DNA from: Clostridia bacterium
Lineage (GTDB): Bacteria > Bacillota > Clostridia > Oscillospirales > CAG-272
Assembly (NCBI GenBank): GCA_017625935.1
Contig: JAGALA010000036.1
Span: forward strand, 1 to 39,241
Direction: 5' to 3'
Length of the DNA stretch: 39,241 nt
Positions 1-7,426 of this stretch are shown here, piece after piece. Both the position numbers and the translations under genes were made by a program. Within the stretch, counting starts at the first letter, position 1. Each line of letters opens with the position of its first letter. The notes under the pieces were generated by a model. That model was not told the origin of the DNA, made no database searches, and saw only the letters and a list, made by a program, of their open reading frames with translations.

Positions 1-174
1 ATCATCAATGCACCGCATTGAATATCGTCCGTCCCCTGTCTTAGAAGATTTGAATCAATTCACGTTGCTCTGCAACAATTCATGGCGTTAGCCAATTTAT
101 GACACAAAGTGTCAATTCATGCGTTTACGCAATTCATCACACGGAGTGTGCACATCATCAACCGCAGGTTGCAT
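1..174 (-). repeat. Hairpin array, ATGAATT linker, copy 1 of a 173-bp dispersed repeat
   Basis: On the minus strand, ATGAATT-type linkers separate short hairpins. Plus-strand hairpin positions are 47-56 (GATTTGAATC), 64-76 (GTTGCTCTGCAAC), 84-93 (GGCGTTAGCC), 101-113 (GACACAAAGTGTC), 121-130 (GCGTTTACGC) and 138-150 (CACACGGAGTGTG). Spacing alternates 17 and 20 bp. Positions 2-174 match 23902-24074 with three mismatches (48, 161, 172) and match 38811-38984 in inverted orientation. The repeat is cut by the window edge. No coding capacity is seen. Confidence 0.85.
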
Positions 175-284
175 ATTCCCTCCCGCAATGTTAGGTGCGT
201 ACCGATCAAAACGGGATGTCGAGGACACGGGGTTCCCCGAACCGAAGTATGAGGTTTGGGGGTTATAAATCAACGCGCGTTGAT
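175..284. repeat. Dispersed GTAGGGG/GACGTC-type module
   Basis: This stretch joins the array to the sigma factor promoter. It contains the words GTGCGTACCGATC, GGGATGTCGAGGACA and a CCCCGAACC...GGTTTGGGG hairpin. The same blocks recur, mostly inverted, at 17690-17760 and 23815-23880. It ends in an ATCAACGCGCGTTGAT palindrome about 15 bp before the -35 box of the next gene. No gene is seen here. Confidence 0.7.
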
Positions 285-297
285 TATTATCAGCATC

Positions 298-326
298 TTG
301 TAAAAATTTTCAAAAAATGTTAAAAT
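298..326 (+). promoter_or_regulatory. Promoter of the ECF sigma gene
   Basis: TTGTAA (298-303), 17 bp, TAAAAT (321-326). The leader would start near 333, giving about 95 nt before the GTG start at 428. The box sits right beside a repeat island. Confidence 0.6.
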
Positions 327-427
327 GAGATGTAACCTTTCACAACTAAAAATCGTCTTATTTGTTGAAGGACCTAAAACACCGGAGGCTGCAGCAGCCT
401 AAGGGTGATAACAGAGGGGGTGAGCTC

Positions 428-997
428 GTGGACGACAAAAGAATAATTGAGCTTTATTTCAAAAGAGATGAGGCGGCTTTGAAGGAAACAAGCGACAAGT
501 ACGGCCGCTTATGCCTTTACATTGCCAAAAACATTTTGGAAAACGAGCTTGATGCCGAGGAATGCGTAAATGACGCGTATTTGCGCGCTTGGCAGTCAAT
601 TCCGCCGACAAACCCGAGGTCCTTGGGCGCATACATATCGAAAATAACGAGGAACCTTGCACTTGACAGATACGATAGCAAAAAAGCACAGAAGCGCGCC
701 TCGGGCGGTGACGTCCCGTTTGACGAGCTGGAGGCTGTTATCTCCGACAAAAGCGGCACGGTTGACGACGAGGTAATGATGAGGGAATGTATAAACTCCT
801 TCCTTTATTCGCTTGACAAGAAAAAGAGAATTGTTTTCGTCCAACGGTATTTTTATATGTGCACACTTGAAGAAATTGCCAAGAATAACGGCATTAAGAT
901 GATAAATTTAAAGGTGATGCTTTACCGCTTGCGCGAGAAATTGCGCAAACACCTTATGCTTTACGGATATGAGGAGGTAGAAAATGAAAAAGAGTGA
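428..997 (+). CDS. ECF-family RNA polymerase sigma factor
   Basis: A 189-residue protein with the two-domain layout of an ECF (group 4) sigma factor. An N-terminal sigma2 region carries the AEECVNDAYLRAW helix typical of core binding and -10 recognition. A C-terminal sigma4 helix-turn-helix (LEEIAKNNGIKMINLKVMLYRLREKLR) reads -35 elements. I chose the GTG at 428 because GAGGGGG lies 7 bp upstream; an in-frame TTG at 362 lacks a ribosome site. It overlaps the next gene by 14 bp, so the two are translationally coupled. That gene is a membrane protein with a short cytoplasmic N-terminus, which is the usual arrangement of a sigma factor and its membrane anti-sigma partner. The family assignment is firm; the signal sensed is unknown. 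Confidence 0.9.
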   Translation: MDDKRIIELYFKRDEAALKETSDKYGRLCLYIAKNILENELDAEECVNDAYLRAWQSIPPTNPRSLGAYISKITRNLALDRYDSKKAQKRASGGDVPFDELEAVISDKSGTVDDEVMMRECINSFLYSLDKKKRIVFVQRYFYMCTLEEIAKNNGIKMINLKVMLYRLREKLRKHLMLYGYEEVENEKE

Positions 998-3227
998 ATT
1001 AAACAAAATGCTCGGCTTAATTGACGACGACATATTAAATGAAGCAAGACCAAGCGGCAAAAGAAAAACGAAAACGTCAATGTGGCTCAAAATAGTGTCG
1101 GTCGCGGCTTGCTTTTTGCTTATTTTTAACGTGGTTTTAGTCCCTTGCGCACTTTATATGAATGGAAAAATTTCGAGCTTAGAGGATGAGCTTGACGGCA
1201 AGGACCAAATAATTGAAAATATACAAAACGGTGTGGGCGACCCGTCTCACATACAAAACGTAGTGCAGCTGCCCACACAGGGTGACAAAAATATCATCCT
1301 GTCCTCCCCACTCCTTTCCGCACCCAATAAATATAAGGATATAATTTCCTCTATGATAGAGTCATCTCCGTATCTTGACAGCTCCTTCCTCCCCGGTGGA
1401 AACCTCGGTGATGCAATGGATCAGACGCAGGAGGAAATTAAGGACCTTGAAAATAAGGAGGAATCGTCGGAAAACCTTGGCGGCAGCGAGAGCGAAGGCA
1501 GCTCAGGAAGCGGTGACAAATACGAGGAAACAACCGACCTTCAGGTAAAGGACGTTATCGAGGGCGACATCATAAAGCGCTCAAGCAAGTATATTTACTA
1601 TTTAAGCGGCTCAAAATTAAAGATTTACTCAATAAACGGAAAAAGCTCCGAGCTTGTCGCGCTTTACTCACTCCAAAAGCATATTGAGGCGTTGAACGCG
1701 GCGCTGTCAATCCCCAAGCAACCCGCAAGCGGCGATCAGCTTGAGGAAGAAAAATATGAAACAACAGACGAAATTTTGGATGATGAATACTATTCATCCA
1801 ACTCGGTTAAGGAAATGTTCCTTTCAACCGATTTAACGACAATAACCGTGATCTTGGAAAACCGCGTTAGCATCGAAAACGCAAGCGGCAACTTGTGGGA
1901 TATGGACTTCGGAATTAACGATGCACTTTACTGCACAACGCTGATTTCCTTAAACATTGAGGACGCGGAAAACGTTTACCTTAACGATATAACAACCGTT
2001 TTCGGCAGATACGAAAGCGCGCGCCTCTTAAACGGCGAGTTCCTTCTTTTCACAAAATACACGCCCGCATCAAACGAGCTTGTAATTCCGCAGTATAACG
2101 ACGGAGAGGGCTTTGAATATATTCCGCTTGAGAATATTTATTCTCCCGAGGAGTACGTAAACGGAAGCTATTTGGTTTCATATAGAATAAACGGCGAAAG
2201 CTACGACGTTGACGATGTGTTTGCGTACGCATCCTTCGACGGCGAAATTTACGTAACAAAGAACAATATTTACATCACGCGTGAGTATTACGAAAAGAGC
2301 GTGATTTACGGTGAATACCCGATTTACGCATCAAGTGAAAGCAATGTTATCGTGGGCTACGGCGAGAAAACCACAACCTATAAAGAAAGAGTTACCGATA
2401 TTTTAAGAGTCAGCACCGAAAACGGCGTTTTTGAGCCAATTGGTGTGTTGAACGTTGACGGCTATATCAAGGACAGATATTCACTGCACGAAAACGGAGA
2501 GTATTTATACGTTGTAACAACCGTTTCACCGATAAGAGCGAATACGATCTACAAGGATTTGAACGGAAAAATCAAATACGGTCTTGACGATATTATTGGA
2601 ATAGAAAGCACTGGCACGAGCGCAAGCATTTACATGGCGGATACCTCGGTTATGGTATTGACCTCTAAGCTTGAGCGCTTTGCACCCTCGGGTGAAACCG
2701 TGCGCTCGGTTAGATACGACGGAGCAACCGCATACGTTTGCACATCAAAGCAAACGATGGACCCTGTGTTCTTCTTTGACCTTTCCGACCCGTTTAACAT
2801 CACGTACACCGACACAGGTACAATCCCCGGCTTTTCAACCTCGCTTATCGATTTCGGCGGCGATTTGCTCGGTATTGGTGTTGACGCAAAATGGAATTTT
2901 AAGCTTGAGGCGTACAGAGAAACATGCGATAGCGTTGAAAGCGTGTGCTATTATATAATAAACGGAGATTACTCCGAGGAGTATAAAGCGTACTACGTAA
3001 ACCGTGAAAAGGGACTTATCGGTCTTGGAATCTGCGATTATAATAACGAATCACCGTACAGATACGTTCTTATAAAGTACAACGGCGAGAAATTCATCGA
3101 GGTATTAAATGTTGAATTAAGCGGTGACCTCGACCTTATGCGCGGCGTCTTAATTGATAATTATTTCTACATCTTCTCCGACAAGGACTTTAGAGTAGAA
3201 CACGTCGCACCCAATGCAATAATATAA
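984..3227 (+). CDS. Membrane-anchored beta-propeller protein, probable anti-sigma partner
   Basis: A 747-residue protein. Residues 1-30 are a charged cytoplasmic segment, about 33-57 a single membrane helix, and 58-180 a Ser/Glu-rich linker. From about 185 it matches the secreted Beta_propel family (pfam09826): TTDLQVKDVIEGDIIKRSSK followed by KYIYYLSGSKLKIYSI near the start, then FAPSGETVRSVRYDG, FFFDLSDPF and IPGFSTSL. Such proteins commonly follow ECF sigma genes in Clostridia, and the cytoplasmic N-terminus is the likely sigma-binding part (inference; no zinc anti-sigma HXXXCXXC motif is present). The ATG at 984 lies inside the sigma gene, preceded by GAGGAGG. A terminator follows at 3478-3519, after a hairpin array. 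Confidence 0.85.
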   Translation: MKKSELNKMLGLIDDDILNEARPSGKRKTKTSMWLKIVSVAACFLLIFNVVLVPCALYMNGKISSLEDELDGKDQIIENIQNGVGDPSHIQNVVQLPTQGDKNIILSSPLLSAPNKYKDIISSMIESSPYLDSSFLPGGNLGDAMDQTQEEIKDLENKEESSENLGGSESEGSSGSGDKYEETTDLQVKDVIEGDIIKRSSKYIYYLSGSKLKIYSINGKSSELVALYSLQKHIEALNAALSIPKQPASGDQLEEEKYETTDEILDDEYYSSNSVKEMFLSTDLTTITVILENRVSIENASGNLWDMDFGINDALYCTTLISLNIEDAENVYLNDITTVFGRYESARLLNGEFLLFTKYTPASNELVIPQYNDGEGFEYIPLENIYSPEEYVNGSYLVSYRINGESYDVDDVFAYASFDGEIYVTKNNIYITREYYEKSVIYGEYPIYASSESNVIVGYGEKTTTYKERVTDILRVSTENGVFEPIGVLNVDGYIKDRYSLHENGEYLYVVTTVSPIRANTIYKDLNGKIKYGLDDIIGIESTGTSASIYMADTSVMVLTSKLERFAPSGETVRSVRYDGATAYVCTSKQTMDPVFFFDLSDPFNITYTDTGTIPGFSTSLIDFGGDLLGIGVDAKWNFKLEAYRETCDSVESVCYYIINGDYSEEYKAYYVNREKGLIGLGICDYNNESPYRYVLIKYNGEKFIEVLNVELSGDLDLMRGVLIDNYFYIFSDKDFRVEHVAPNAII

Positions 3228-3273
3228 AACCAAAGCCGTGAACACACCCTACAAAACCAAAAAGAGCGACCAC

Positions 3274-3425
3274 GTAGCGCGATACTCCAAGCGGAGTATC
3301 GCGCTACAACTATGATTGCCCTTCGGGCAAGCTATGAGCTATGAAATGCTCCGCATTGTTATGATTGGCTTCGCCAAGCTTTAGGCTACAAAAGGCAATC
3401 ATATCATAGTATTTGCGCAGCAAAT
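3274..3425 (+). repeat. Hairpin array with TATGATT/AAGCTATGA linkers
   Basis: This fills the gap after the beta-propeller gene. It begins with a perfect 15-bp stem with an AAGC loop (3274-3288 pairing with 3293-3307). Smaller hairpins follow: GCCCTTCGGGC (3318-3328), ATGCTCCGCAT (3346-3356), GGCTTCGCC (3367-3375) and ATTTGCGCAGCAAAT (3411-3425). Linkers resemble CTATGATT or GCTATGA. It lies upstream of the likely terminator, so it would be transcribed as 3' UTR. Confidence 0.8.
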
Positions 3426-3477
3426 TCATAACGGTGAGTGAGCGAGCCTCATAACTCTAAACTGAAAACCAACAGAA

Positions 3478-3519
3478 AAAAGAGAACATTTCGGAACTGA
3501 GCCGATTTGTTCTCTTTTT
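3478..3519 (+). terminator. Rho-independent terminator of the sigma/beta-propeller operon
   Basis: AAAAAGAGAACA (3478-3489) pairs with TGTTCTCTTTTT (3508-3519). The loop holds a further TCGG/CCGA pairing. The T-run ends the plus-strand transcript about 290 bp after the stop codon. Confidence 0.8.
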
Positions 3520-3571
3520 ATATTATATCACAACAGCAAACTGCATGGGCGACCATTGGCTCCCTCCGGGA

Positions 3572-3688
3572 GGGGGCTCCTGCGAAGCAGGTGGAGGAGA
3601 ACGCGTTACAACGGCGAAAAACAAAATCTGTAGTTCCGCAGGCTCCTTCCGTCACCTATCGGTGCCACCTTCCTCTCGGAGGAAGGCA
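3572..3688. repeat. 117-bp repeat, copy 1
   Basis: Runs from GGGGGCTCCTGCG to GGAGGAAGGCA and matches 3876-3992 with only a few substitutions. It contains hairpins GGCTCC/GGAGCC-like, TCACC...GGTGCC and CCTTCCTCTCGGAGGAAGG. The 3' half has the same layout as the element at 36993-37045. Just upstream, 3552-3571 has a CTCCCTCCGGGAGGG hairpin. Short open frames here are repeat artefacts. Confidence 0.85.
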
Positions 3689-3875
3689 TTGGGACTCCAC
3701 ACGTCTGTCGGCGTTAACTTAACACAAGGCATACCCACAAAGAGAAATCTCGTAGATAGGGGAGAAAGGTTCCCTCCGGGACACATTGACACTCGAAAAC
3801 TTGTTTTCGTTAGTGGAAAGCGTGCACGCGAGCGCAAGGCTTAAAAAAGGTGAGTGTTTTAAATAGCGAGTTGCA
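3689..3875. other. Unassigned spacer between the 117-bp repeats
   Basis: A 187-bp stretch holding a second TTCCCTCCGGGA word (3769-3780) and a CGAAAACTTGTTTTCG hairpin (3794-3809). I see no gene, promoter or match to the other repeat families. Confidence 0.4.
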
Positions 3876-3992
3876 GGGGGCTCCTGCGAAGCAGGTGGAG
3901 GAGAACGCGTTACAATGGCGAAAAACAAAATCTGTAGCTCCGCAGGCTCCTTCCGTCACTTATCGGTGCCACCTTCCTCTCGGAGGAAGGCA
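3876..3992. repeat. 117-bp repeat, copy 2, supplying the end of the DUF559 gene
   Basis: Near-identical to 3572-3688. On the minus strand its first bases encode the last residues and the stop codon of the DUF559 gene (FLREEGGTDK, stop at 3956-3958). The same peptide frame exists in copy 1, which shows that the repeat, not the nuclease gene, is the source of this C-terminus. Confidence 0.85.
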
Positions 3993-4336
3993 GAAACCGC
4001 ACCGTCTATGTACTCGCATACGCCGCGAAAATTTGTGTTAATTTGATTATTTGTAAAGCGAATGATTCTAAGGTCGTAGCCCTCAAGAATTTCTGTGCGA
4101 AATTCATCCTTTTGCTTGCCAATTTTTGTGTAGTGCTGTGAGCCGTCTATTTCTATTATTAATCTTGCCCTGTGACAATAAAAATCTGCTATAAAATTGT
4201 CAATAGCTTTCTGTCTTTGAAATCTGATTTTATATTTTGACAGAAAATCATACCACAGGTGGCGCTCCTCGGATGTGGCACTTTTTCTCAAATTCTTGGC
4301 AAGAGTAATGTTGCTTTTGTTGTATTCAAGTGACAT
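3956..4336 (-). CDS. DUF559 family endonuclease-like protein
   Basis: A 126-residue protein of the DUF559 family, a small PD-(D/E)XK-type fold related to Vsr-like nucleases. Visible motifs are LRKSATSEERHLWY, RFQRQKAIDNFIADFYC and LIIEIDGSQH; the Asp of DFYC and the Glu/Asp of EIDG are the likely metal ligands. From about residue 115 the sequence comes from the adjoining 117-bp repeat, so the native C-terminus has been replaced, though the catalytic core is complete. The start at 4336 has AGGA about 8 bp upstream. It begins 9 bp after the glycerate kinase stop codon and so shares that transcript. The biochemical function of DUF559 proteins is poorly known; nuclease activity is inference from the fold. 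Confidence 0.85.
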   Translation of the reverse strand: MSLEYNKSNITLAKNLRKSATSEERHLWYDFLSKYKIRFQRQKAIDNFIADFYCHRARLIIEIDGSQHYTKIGKQKDEFRTEILEGYDLRIIRFTNNQINTNFRGVCEYIDGAVSAFLREEGGTDK

Positions 4337-4345
4337 AAAAATTTC

Positions 4346-5470
4346 CTAAGCACGCTTTATATCTTGAAACAACTGTGTTGCCCTTTCGCGGTAAACGCAT
4401 TCGGCGTTGCTTATTGCCTCGTCAAGCGAGGTTTCTTCGTTTACAAGGGTGTATATTTTCTTAACTCCAAGAGTGTATGCCTTTTCCCAGCCGTCACCAA
4501 GCCCGCCGACAATTAAGTAAAGCGGCACGCCCGCATTTTGGCAGCGCTTGGCAATTCCGTAAATAACCTTGCCCGAAAGTGACTGAGAGTCAAGGCGTCC
4601 CTCGCCCGAGATAACCGCATCTGCGCCCTTGATAGCTTCATCAAAATTTACAATATTGAGCAGAGTGTCAATGCCCGAGCTCATTTTTGCGCCCAAGAAA
4701 ACGGAAAGCGCCGCACCGATGCCACCAGCCGCTCCGCCGCCGACAATTTTATCAGCATCTATGCCGAGTGATTCGTAAATTACGCGTGCGTAGTTTTCCA
4801 TTCCACTTTCAAGCCGCGATACAATTTCGGGCGTTGCGCCCTTTTGCGGGCCATAGACGTGTGTTGCTCCGTTTTTGCCAAGGAGCGTGTTTGTAACGTC
4901 ACACATTACGCTGAATTTTGCTTCTTTGGCACTAAAAACAAGCGAGGACGTGTCTATTTTTCTGATTTTTTCGAGGTTTTTGCCGATAGGTAAAAGCTCA
5001 TCGCCGTTTTCGTCAAGGAACTTAATACCGAGCGCCTGCATAGCGCCGATACCACCGTCATTCGTTGCACTGCCGCCAATAGCCAAGGTGATGTCGCGAT
5101 AGCCGCGGTTTAAGGCATCAAGGACAAGCTCGCCCGTGCCGTATGTCGTTGTATATAAAGGATTTCTTTTTTCTTTTTCAATTAAGGTCAGTCCGCTTGA
5201 TTCGCTAAGCGCGATTATTGCTTTATCGCCAAGGGTGCAGTAGCGCGCGTTGATTTTTTCAAAAACAGGGTTTGAAACGGTGACACATATCTCCTTTGCG
5301 CCCTCGTGTGTCAAAAACGCTTCAAGCGTGCCCTCACCGCCGTCGGCAATCAAAAATTGCGAAAATGTCGCACCCTGTATCTCGTTTTTCAGACACTCCC
5401 CGAGGATTTTTCCCGTTTTTTCACTTGAAAGTGAGCCCTTGAAGGAGTCAGAAGCAAAAATAAAATTCAT
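4346..5470 (-). CDS. glxK: Glycerate kinase (GlxK/GarK family)
   Basis: A 374-residue protein of normal family length that phosphorylates D-glycerate with ATP, feeding it into lower glycolysis. Family signatures seen: FASDSFKGSLSS at the N-terminus, IADGGEGTLEAF, IGGSATNDGGIGAMQALG, VMCDVTNTLLGKNGATHVYGPQKG and ISGEGRLDSQSLSGK. It is the first gene of a minus-strand unit followed by the DUF559 gene. Its promoter (5492-5520) is divergent from and 10 bp away from the glycosidase operon promoter, so the two units could share control. The ribosome site is weak (GGGTGG). Assignment is firm; whether the product is 2- or 3-phosphoglycerate cannot be read from the sequence. Confidence 0.93.
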   Translation of the reverse strand: MNFIFASDSFKGSLSSEKTGKILGECLKNEIQGATFSQFLIADGGEGTLEAFLTHEGAKEICVTVSNPVFEKINARYCTLGDKAIIALSESSGLTLIEKEKRNPLYTTTYGTGELVLDALNRGYRDITLAIGGSATNDGGIGAMQALGIKFLDENGDELLPIGKNLEKIRKIDTSSLVFSAKEAKFSVMCDVTNTLLGKNGATHVYGPQKGATPEIVSRLESGMENYARVIYESLGIDADKIVGGGAAGGIGAALSVFLGAKMSSGIDTLLNIVNFDEAIKGADAVISGEGRLDSQSLSGKVIYGIAKRCQNAGVPLYLIVGGLGDGWEKAYTLGVKKIYTLVNEETSLDEAISNAECVYRERATQLFQDIKRA

Positions 5471-5491
5471 AAATTCACCACCCTTTACTTA

Positions 5492-5520
5492 ATTGTACCA
5501 CAAAGGCGTGGCGCGGTCAA
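5492..5520 (-). promoter_or_regulatory. Promoter of the glycerate kinase unit
   Basis: On the minus strand TTGACC (5515-5520), 17 bp, TACAAT (5492-5497). It lies back to back with the plus-strand promoter at 5531-5559. Confidence 0.75.
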
Positions 5521-5530
5521 CAAAAATCTC

Positions 5531-5559
5531 TTTACTTTGTGCTCGCTGTGTGCTAAAAT
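5531..5559 (+). promoter_or_regulatory. Promoter of the glycosidase operon
   Basis: TTTACT (5531-5536), 17 bp, TAAAAT (5554-5559) with an extended TGC before the -10. The GH36-like gene starts at 5614 after AAGGAGAAA. Confidence 0.7.
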
Positions 5560-5613
5560 AAAAACAGTCAAGATGCTTATCATCTTGAAAAGACTTGATT
5601 TAAGGAGAAATTT

Positions 5614-7239
5614 ATGAAAATCAGAGTGCCCGATTACGTTTGCTTTATCGCAGACGAAAAGGAAGAGGTTTTTAATGACGAAAGAAAAAGTGCGCTTAAA
5701 TTCGGTAGTGGCGAGGTCAATTTTACCTTTAACGGTGACGGCTTGACAGTTAACGCAACCACATACGAGCAAGGCGCAAAATATATTATGCTCCGCTGGA
5801 ATGAAGAGACGCGTAAGGACGTAAAGGTGCTTGGAGATGCATACGAGCGCGGCTATGGGGACTTGCAGTGGCAAACAATAAAGCCCGAAAGAATGATGCC
5901 TTGGTATATGGCGGTGTCAAACGGAAGCGATATGGTGCGCGATTTTAGCGGCAGGCTTACTGAGTGCTTTGGAGTTACGGTGCAGCCAAATGCGTTTGCC
6001 ACTTGGCAATACGACACCAAGGGAGTCACCCTTTGGCTTGATATAAGAAACGGTGGAAACGGCACATATCTTGGCGGCAGAAAGCTTGAATGTGCAACCG
6101 TTGTTTTCGAGGAATATAAGGACGTGAGCGCATACTCGGCGGTGCAAGCATTTTGCCGCGTGATGTGCCCAAATCCGTATTTGCCCGAGCATAAGGTTTA
6201 CGGCTCAAACAACTGGTACTACGCCTACGGCAAAAGCTCCCACGAGGAAATTGTTGCTGACACAAAATTAGTGGCGGATGCGTGCCGAGGACTTGAGAAT
6301 ATTCCATATATGGTAATTGACGACGGATGGCAACCAAACCCAACCGACGCGCCCTGGGACGTAGGAAATGAGCGCTTCCCCGATATGAAAAAGCTGGCAG
6401 ACGAAATGCGCGCGCTTGGCACGCGCCCGGGCATTTGGGTGCGCTATCTTGTAAACGGTAAGGACGACGAGGAAAGAAAAATTGAAAAGCCCGAGGAGTG
6501 GTATCTAAGCCGAAACAGAAAGGTCTTTGACCCGTCGCACCCCGAGGTGCTTGCATACGTTGCAGATATCACCGAAACCTTGACAGGTAAGTGGGGCTAT
6601 GAGCTAATCAAGCACGACTTTTCCACCTTTGATATTTTCGGGCTTTGGGGCTTTGATATGCAATATATGGTTACATACGGCGGTTGGTCGTTCTATGACA
6701 AGACAAAGACGAGTGCCGAGATAGTTAAGAATTTCTACAAGGTAGTGAAGGATCACGCACACGGCGCTGTAATTATCGGCTGCAACTGCATAGGTCACCT
6801 TTGTGCAGGATTACATCAGCTCAACCGCACAGGAGATGACACAAGCGGCTTTGACTGGTCACGTACCGCGAAAATGGGCGTAAACACCCTTGCGTTCAGA
6901 AACTGTCAAAACGGCGCATTCTTTATGAGCGACGCGGACTGCGTTGGCATCACGGGCGCAATTTCCTGGGAGCAAAACAAGGAGTGGCTCACTGCCCTTT
7001 CAAGAAGCGGCTCACCGCTTTTCGTTTCCTGCAAGCCGGGCGTGTTAAATGAAGCTGAAATGGCGGAGCTGACGGAAGCATATCGCGTTGCATCCTTGCA
7101 GGCGGACGAATTTGTTCCTCTTGATTGGATGGAAACCACAACGCCCGAAAAGTACCTGCTAAACGGAAAAGAAATCACATTTAATTGGTACACCGCACGC
7201 GGAAATCAGTTTTTCTGGTCGGTTTGGAATAGAATTTAA
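5614..7239 (+). CDS. GH36-like alpha-galactosidase family glycosidase
   Basis: A 541-residue clan GH-D type protein: an N-terminal beta-sandwich (about 1-190), then a TIM barrel. The barrel has the family landmarks YMVIDDGWQPN, RFPDMKKLADEMRALGTRPGIWVR, the nucleophile region ELIKHDFSTFD and the acid/base region NRTGDDTSGFDWSR. It is shorter than classical GH36 enzymes (about 700 residues) and has no signal peptide, so it probably acts in the cytoplasm on imported oligosaccharides. It leads an operon with GH43 and GH78 genes. Substrate could be an alpha-galactoside or a related sugar; the family is more certain than the substrate. The frame ends at ...FFWSVWNRI, with a short C-terminus. Confidence 0.82.
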   Translation: MKIRVPDYVCFIADEKEEVFNDERKSALKFGSGEVNFTFNGDGLTVNATTYEQGAKYIMLRWNEETRKDVKVLGDAYERGYGDLQWQTIKPERMMPWYMAVSNGSDMVRDFSGRLTECFGVTVQPNAFATWQYDTKGVTLWLDIRNGGNGTYLGGRKLECATVVFEEYKDVSAYSAVQAFCRVMCPNPYLPEHKVYGSNNWYYAYGKSSHEEIVADTKLVADACRGLENIPYMVIDDGWQPNPTDAPWDVGNERFPDMKKLADEMRALGTRPGIWVRYLVNGKDDEERKIEKPEEWYLSRNRKVFDPSHPEVLAYVADITETLTGKWGYELIKHDFSTFDIFGLWGFDMQYMVTYGGWSFYDKTKTSAEIVKNFYKVVKDHAHGAVIIGCNCIGHLCAGLHQLNRTGDDTSGFDWSRTAKMGVNTLAFRNCQNGAFFMSDADCVGITGAISWEQNKEWLTALSRSGSPLFVSCKPGVLNEAEMAELTEAYRVASLQADEFVPLDWMETTTPEKYLLNGKEITFNWYTARGNQFFWSVWNRI

Positions 7240-7272
7240 TCCGCAAATTCATCTCGACTAAAAGGAGAATAC

Positions 7273-7320
7273 ATGTTAATTAAGAAAAACCCCGTACTTA
7301 CAGGTTTTCGCCCCGATCCT
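7273..7320 (+). pseudogene. Relic: first 16 codons of a GH43 gene
   Basis: With its own AGGAG ribosome site it reads MLIKKNPVLTGFRPDP, then runs into a miniature element and stops at 7333-7335 (20 codons in all). The true GH43 gene at 7427 starts MLNKKNPVLTGFHPDP. The copies differ by five synonymous and two replacement changes, and the relic lacks the catalytic-motif His (R instead). It looks like the start of a second, coding-diverged GH43 copy. An alternative is a short leader reading frame. Confidence 0.75.
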
Positions 7321-7407
7321 ACCCGCCTCCTTTGATAAAGGGAGGTGTCTGCGCGCAAAAAGAGAAGCCTTAAAAAGGAAAAAGCGAAGCAGACGGAGGG
7401 ATTTTTG
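7321..7407 (+). mobile_element. Two-hairpin miniature element between GH43 relic and gene
   Basis: Starts ACCCG then CCTCCTTT-GAT-AAAGGGAGG (hairpin B). An inner stem follows, GTCTGC (7347-7352) with GCAGAC (7389-7394), and it ends GGAGGGATTTTT. No coding capacity. It shares its B-end boundary (ACCnG + CCTCCTTT) and its GGAGGGATTTTT tail with the element at 27945-28029. Confidence 0.75.
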
Positions 7408-7426
7408 AGAAAAATGAGGAGAATAT

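Noticed and set aside
3545..4041. Plus-strand frames in the 117-bp repeats
   Set aside because: The same peptide appears in both copies only because the DNA is duplicated; no ribosome site.
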